Origin: Flavobacterium sp. Root901
GTDB lineage: Bacteria > Bacteroidota > Bacteroidia > Flavobacteriales > Flavobacteriaceae
Reading direction: 5' to 3'
NCBI RefSeq assembly: GCF_001429765.1
Contig: NZ_LMJB01000010.1
Location: 1,290 to 65,289, forward strand
DNA: 64,000 nt
Positions 61,954-64,000 of the stretch are shown here, in pieces (within the stretch, counting starts at the first letter, position 1; every line of letters starts with the position of its first letter). A program made the translations under genes and the position numbers. The notes under the pieces are model-generated. The model saw only the letters and a program-made list of their open reading frames with translations, was not told where the DNA came from and searched no databases.

Positions 61954-63567
61954 TTATTGAATTTCAATATTTACCGGTAAAGTTCCGTTGAAACTATTTT
62001 TTTCGAAAAATTGAATTCCCGCTGTTTTTTGAAATTCGTCAAAATCCTGATACGCCTGAACCAGTCCAAAGGCCTTTTTAAGATTCGGAATTATAGGTAA
62101 AACATACGGATTTCCAAATATATAAATAATGCATTGTTTGGTTTGAAGTAATTTAGAAAGCAAATTCAAAACTTCATCATTTATTTCAAAATGATTGGCT
62201 GGTTTTGCCTTTGGAACAAACAATGAAATTATAATAGTTTCGAAATTTTCCAGTTCTTTTTGAATTTCCGGAATATTAGAATTTTCTAAATTTTCAAAAG
62301 CAAATTCCGGCGAAGGTAATTTTGAATTTAAAGTTTTAAAAAATGTATTTCCAGTATTTTTGTATAAACTCAGCTTGGCTAGTTTGTTGTTTTTCTGCGC
62401 TTCAAATGCTGATTCTGAATTTGAATTATCAACAATTGTTGTAATCGCATTTTGAGCAATCTGCAGATTTAGTGCTGATGTTTTTTCGAAATTTAATTTG
62501 CCCGAAGCAGCAGTATTTCCAGAAAGAATTCCCGCTTTTTCTTTTGCTTTCATGATTCGGCTGTAACTTTCGAAGATGCGGTCCGGAGCAGCATTTTTAA
62601 AGATAGCTTCAATTCCTTCAGGAACATTTTCGGCGAAACATAAAATGTCGTTTCCGGCATTAAAAGCTTCCCATTCCAGTTGACCTTTGGTTTCATACAA
62701 TTTAGAAACACTGTGCATGTTTAAAGCATCAGAAATTACTAAACCGTCATAACCCAATTTATCACGTAAAAGATCCTGAATAACCGCTTTTGATAAAGTT
62801 GCCGAAGTATCTTTTCCGCCATTTAAACTTGGAACGGCCAGATGCCCAATCATAATCGAATCGACATTATTTTCAATTCCTTTAATGAATGGATATAATT
62901 CGTTTTCTAATAATTCTTCTAAAGTTTCCTTTAAAACCGGTAATCCTAAATGCGAATCGACATTGGTATTTCCGTGTCCTGGAAAGTGTTTCAGGCAGCC
63001 TAAAACTCCCACTTCCGACATTCCGTTTAAATATTCAACCGCAAAACTGGCAACTTTTTCTTTGTTTTCACCAAAAGAACGATAGCCAATAACCGGATTA
63101 TCCGGATTGTTATTAATATCTGCCAAAGGCGATAAATTATACTGAATTCCGGCGGCTTTTAAATCCAGTCCAATTTGTTTTCCAACTTCAAAAACCAAAT
63201 CTGCTTTATTTTCGGGCAATGCCCCAAGTGTAATTGAGTACGGATACTGCGGTGTTTTTTCGATGCGCATTGCCAAACCCCATTCGGCATCAATACTAAT
63301 TAAAAGCGGCGTTGAAGCTGCTTTTTGATAACGAATAATTAAGGCTTTGATTTTTTCATAGCTGTCGTCATTAAAAACAACTTTTTTCTTGCTTTCATAA
63401 TTGGTTGCAGCACTCGCACGACTATGAAAAAAGGTCAGTCCGCCAATATTATGATCTCTAATAAGGCGTTCTGTTTCCTGGATGTTTTCTTCGGTATCGT
63501 TGATAAAAACGGCTGGAAAGAAAAATTGTCCTATTCTTTGTCTTAGTGCTTCGGCTGTTATTTTCAT
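61954..63567 (-). CDS. Glycoside hydrolase family 3 (NagZ-like)
   Basis: The 537 residues have the GH3 N-terminal barrel: LLISIDAEWGLAMRI, YNLSPLADINNNPDNPVIGYRSFG, the KHFPGHGNTNVDSH motif with the NagZ-type His/Asp acid-base pair, and the nucleophile in LVISDALNM. Beta-N-acetylhexosaminidases of this type release N-acetylglucosamine from muropeptides or chitin fragments. The C-terminal 190 residues resemble a second GH3 domain. No signal peptide is seen, so a cytoplasmic cell-wall recycling role fits. The GNAT gene ends 2 bases upstream of the start. Confidence 0.9.
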   Translation of the reverse strand: MKITAEALRQRIGQFFFPAVFINDTEENIQETERLIRDHNIGGLTFFHSRASAATNYESKKKVVFNDDSYEKIKALIIRYQKAASTPLLISIDAEWGLAMRIEKTPQYPYSITLGALPENKADLVFEVGKQIGLDLKAAGIQYNLSPLADINNNPDNPVIGYRSFGENKEKVASFAVEYLNGMSEVGVLGCLKHFPGHGNTNVDSHLGLPVLKETLEELLENELYPFIKGIENNVDSIMIGHLAVPSLNGGKDTSATLSKAVIQDLLRDKLGYDGLVISDALNMHSVSKLYETKGQLEWEAFNAGNDILCFAENVPEGIEAIFKNAAPDRIFESYSRIMKAKEKAGILSGNTAASGKLNFEKTSALNLQIAQNAITTIVDNSNSESAFEAQKNNKLAKLSLYKNTGNTFFKTLNSKLPSPEFAFENLENSNIPEIQKELENFETIIISLFVPKAKPANHFEINDEVLNLLSKLLQTKQCIIYIFGNPYVLPIIPNLKKAFGLVQAYQDFDEFQKTAGIQFFEKNSFNGTLPVNIEIQ

Positions 63568-63569
63568 TA

Positions 63570-64000
63570 TTATAAAGTCTTTTTCATGCAGACACTATTA
63601 TCCATCTTTTCATAAGGCGGATAATTGGGTATTATGGTATAGTTTAATTTTTGATATAAGCTGATGGCTTCGGGCTGGTTTTTTCCGGTTTCGAGAATCG
63701 TATAAGTAAAACCAGCTTCTTTGGCCCAAATTTCAAGTTCTTTTAAAACGGCAGAAGCAATTCCTTTTTTTCTGTGATCAGGATGCACATACATGCGTTT
63801 GATTTCTGTTTTTCCAGGTTCTTTTTCGCGAAAAGCGCCACATCCTACCGGAATATTATCTTCATAATAAACAATAGCATGTTTTATTTTATCAGTTTTA
63901 TTAAACTGATTGTAAAACGCGTGATCTTTACCATCTCTAATTGCCAAATCCTGATCTAATAAAGCAACCAGATTTATAAAATCAATATCGTCTGAATTGG
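63570..64000 (-). CDS. GNAT-family N-acetyltransferase, 5' end outside the window
   Basis: The open frame continues to the window edge (ISDDI-like residues upstream), so the TTG at 63947 is not the real start. The visible residues carry the GNAT acetyl-CoA loop: MYVHPDHRKKGIASAVL, with GCGAFREKE before and LETGKNQPEAISLYQKLNY after, the standard order of motifs. The acceptor is unknown. It is followed by the GH3 gene after 2 bases and probably shares its mRNA. Confidence 0.85.
   Translation of the reverse strand, partial: NSDDIDFINLVALLDQDLAIRDGKDHAFYNQFNKTDKIKHAIVYYEDNIPVGCGAFREKEPGKTEIKRMYVHPDHRKKGIASAVLKELEIWAKEAGFTYTILETGKNQPEAISLYQKLNYTIIPNYPPYEKMDNSVCMKKTL

Overview
The window looks like a chromosomal segment of a Bacteroidota bacterium, most probably a Flavobacterium. 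It is AT-rich, its promoters carry TTG-N18..23-TAnnTTTG elements, and the right-hand housekeeping block (acyl-CoA thioesterase, ribB-type gene, LptF/G permease, LolA-like carrier, ftsK, DgkA, tpx, thioredoxin, 2-Cys peroxiredoxin, GH3 enzyme) has the gene content and order I associate with flavobacteria. Family names come from reading protein motifs. No database search was run.

Layout. (1) 1-3.6 kb: two tandem genes with tail-fibre-type C-termini, one frameshifted in a T7 run, then a MscS-family channel. (2) 3.7-41.7 kb: a large phage-like but apparently virion-less element. At its right end an S24/LexA-type repressor faces a row of small early genes and a DUF3164-like gene. Next, all on the minus strand, come a lysis set (membrane protein with coiled coil, CHAP-type hydrolase, Rz1-like lipoprotein), a 720-aa protein of unknown function, an 1174-aa toxin-like protein with an EndoU-like end and a candidate immunity gene, giant leaderless proteins of 2458 and 1921 aa (the latter with a von Willebrand A domain), and about ten tail-fibre-like decoration genes including a fibre-assembly chaperone. 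No capsid, portal, terminase, tail sheath, tube, tape measure, transposase or integrase is visible. (3) 41.8-45.4 kb: HxlR regulators with short-chain dehydrogenases. (4) 45.5-52.0 kb: an accessory defence-type island between diverged direct repeats, holding an HsdS remnant fused to an ATPase fragment, AbiE with a broken toxin, a caspase-like protease, a zinc-ribbon protein and a PLD-like protein. (5) 52.3-52.8 kb: two identical tRNA-Ser(UGA) genes in a tandem duplication. (6) 52.8-64 kb: housekeeping genes and intergenic repeats.

How the parts may work together. The 38-kb element has phage-like control and lysis genes but carries giant proteins, a polymorphic-toxin-like protein and a cassette array of exchangeable fibre-like proteins where virion genes would be. 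The lysis set and the giant-protein operon are each preceded by the same promoter-plus-palindrome layout with matching spacing, which implies co-induction. My working hypothesis is an undescribed lysis-released toxin/adhesin complex derived from a prophage. None of its members with unknown folds could be identified from sequence alone.
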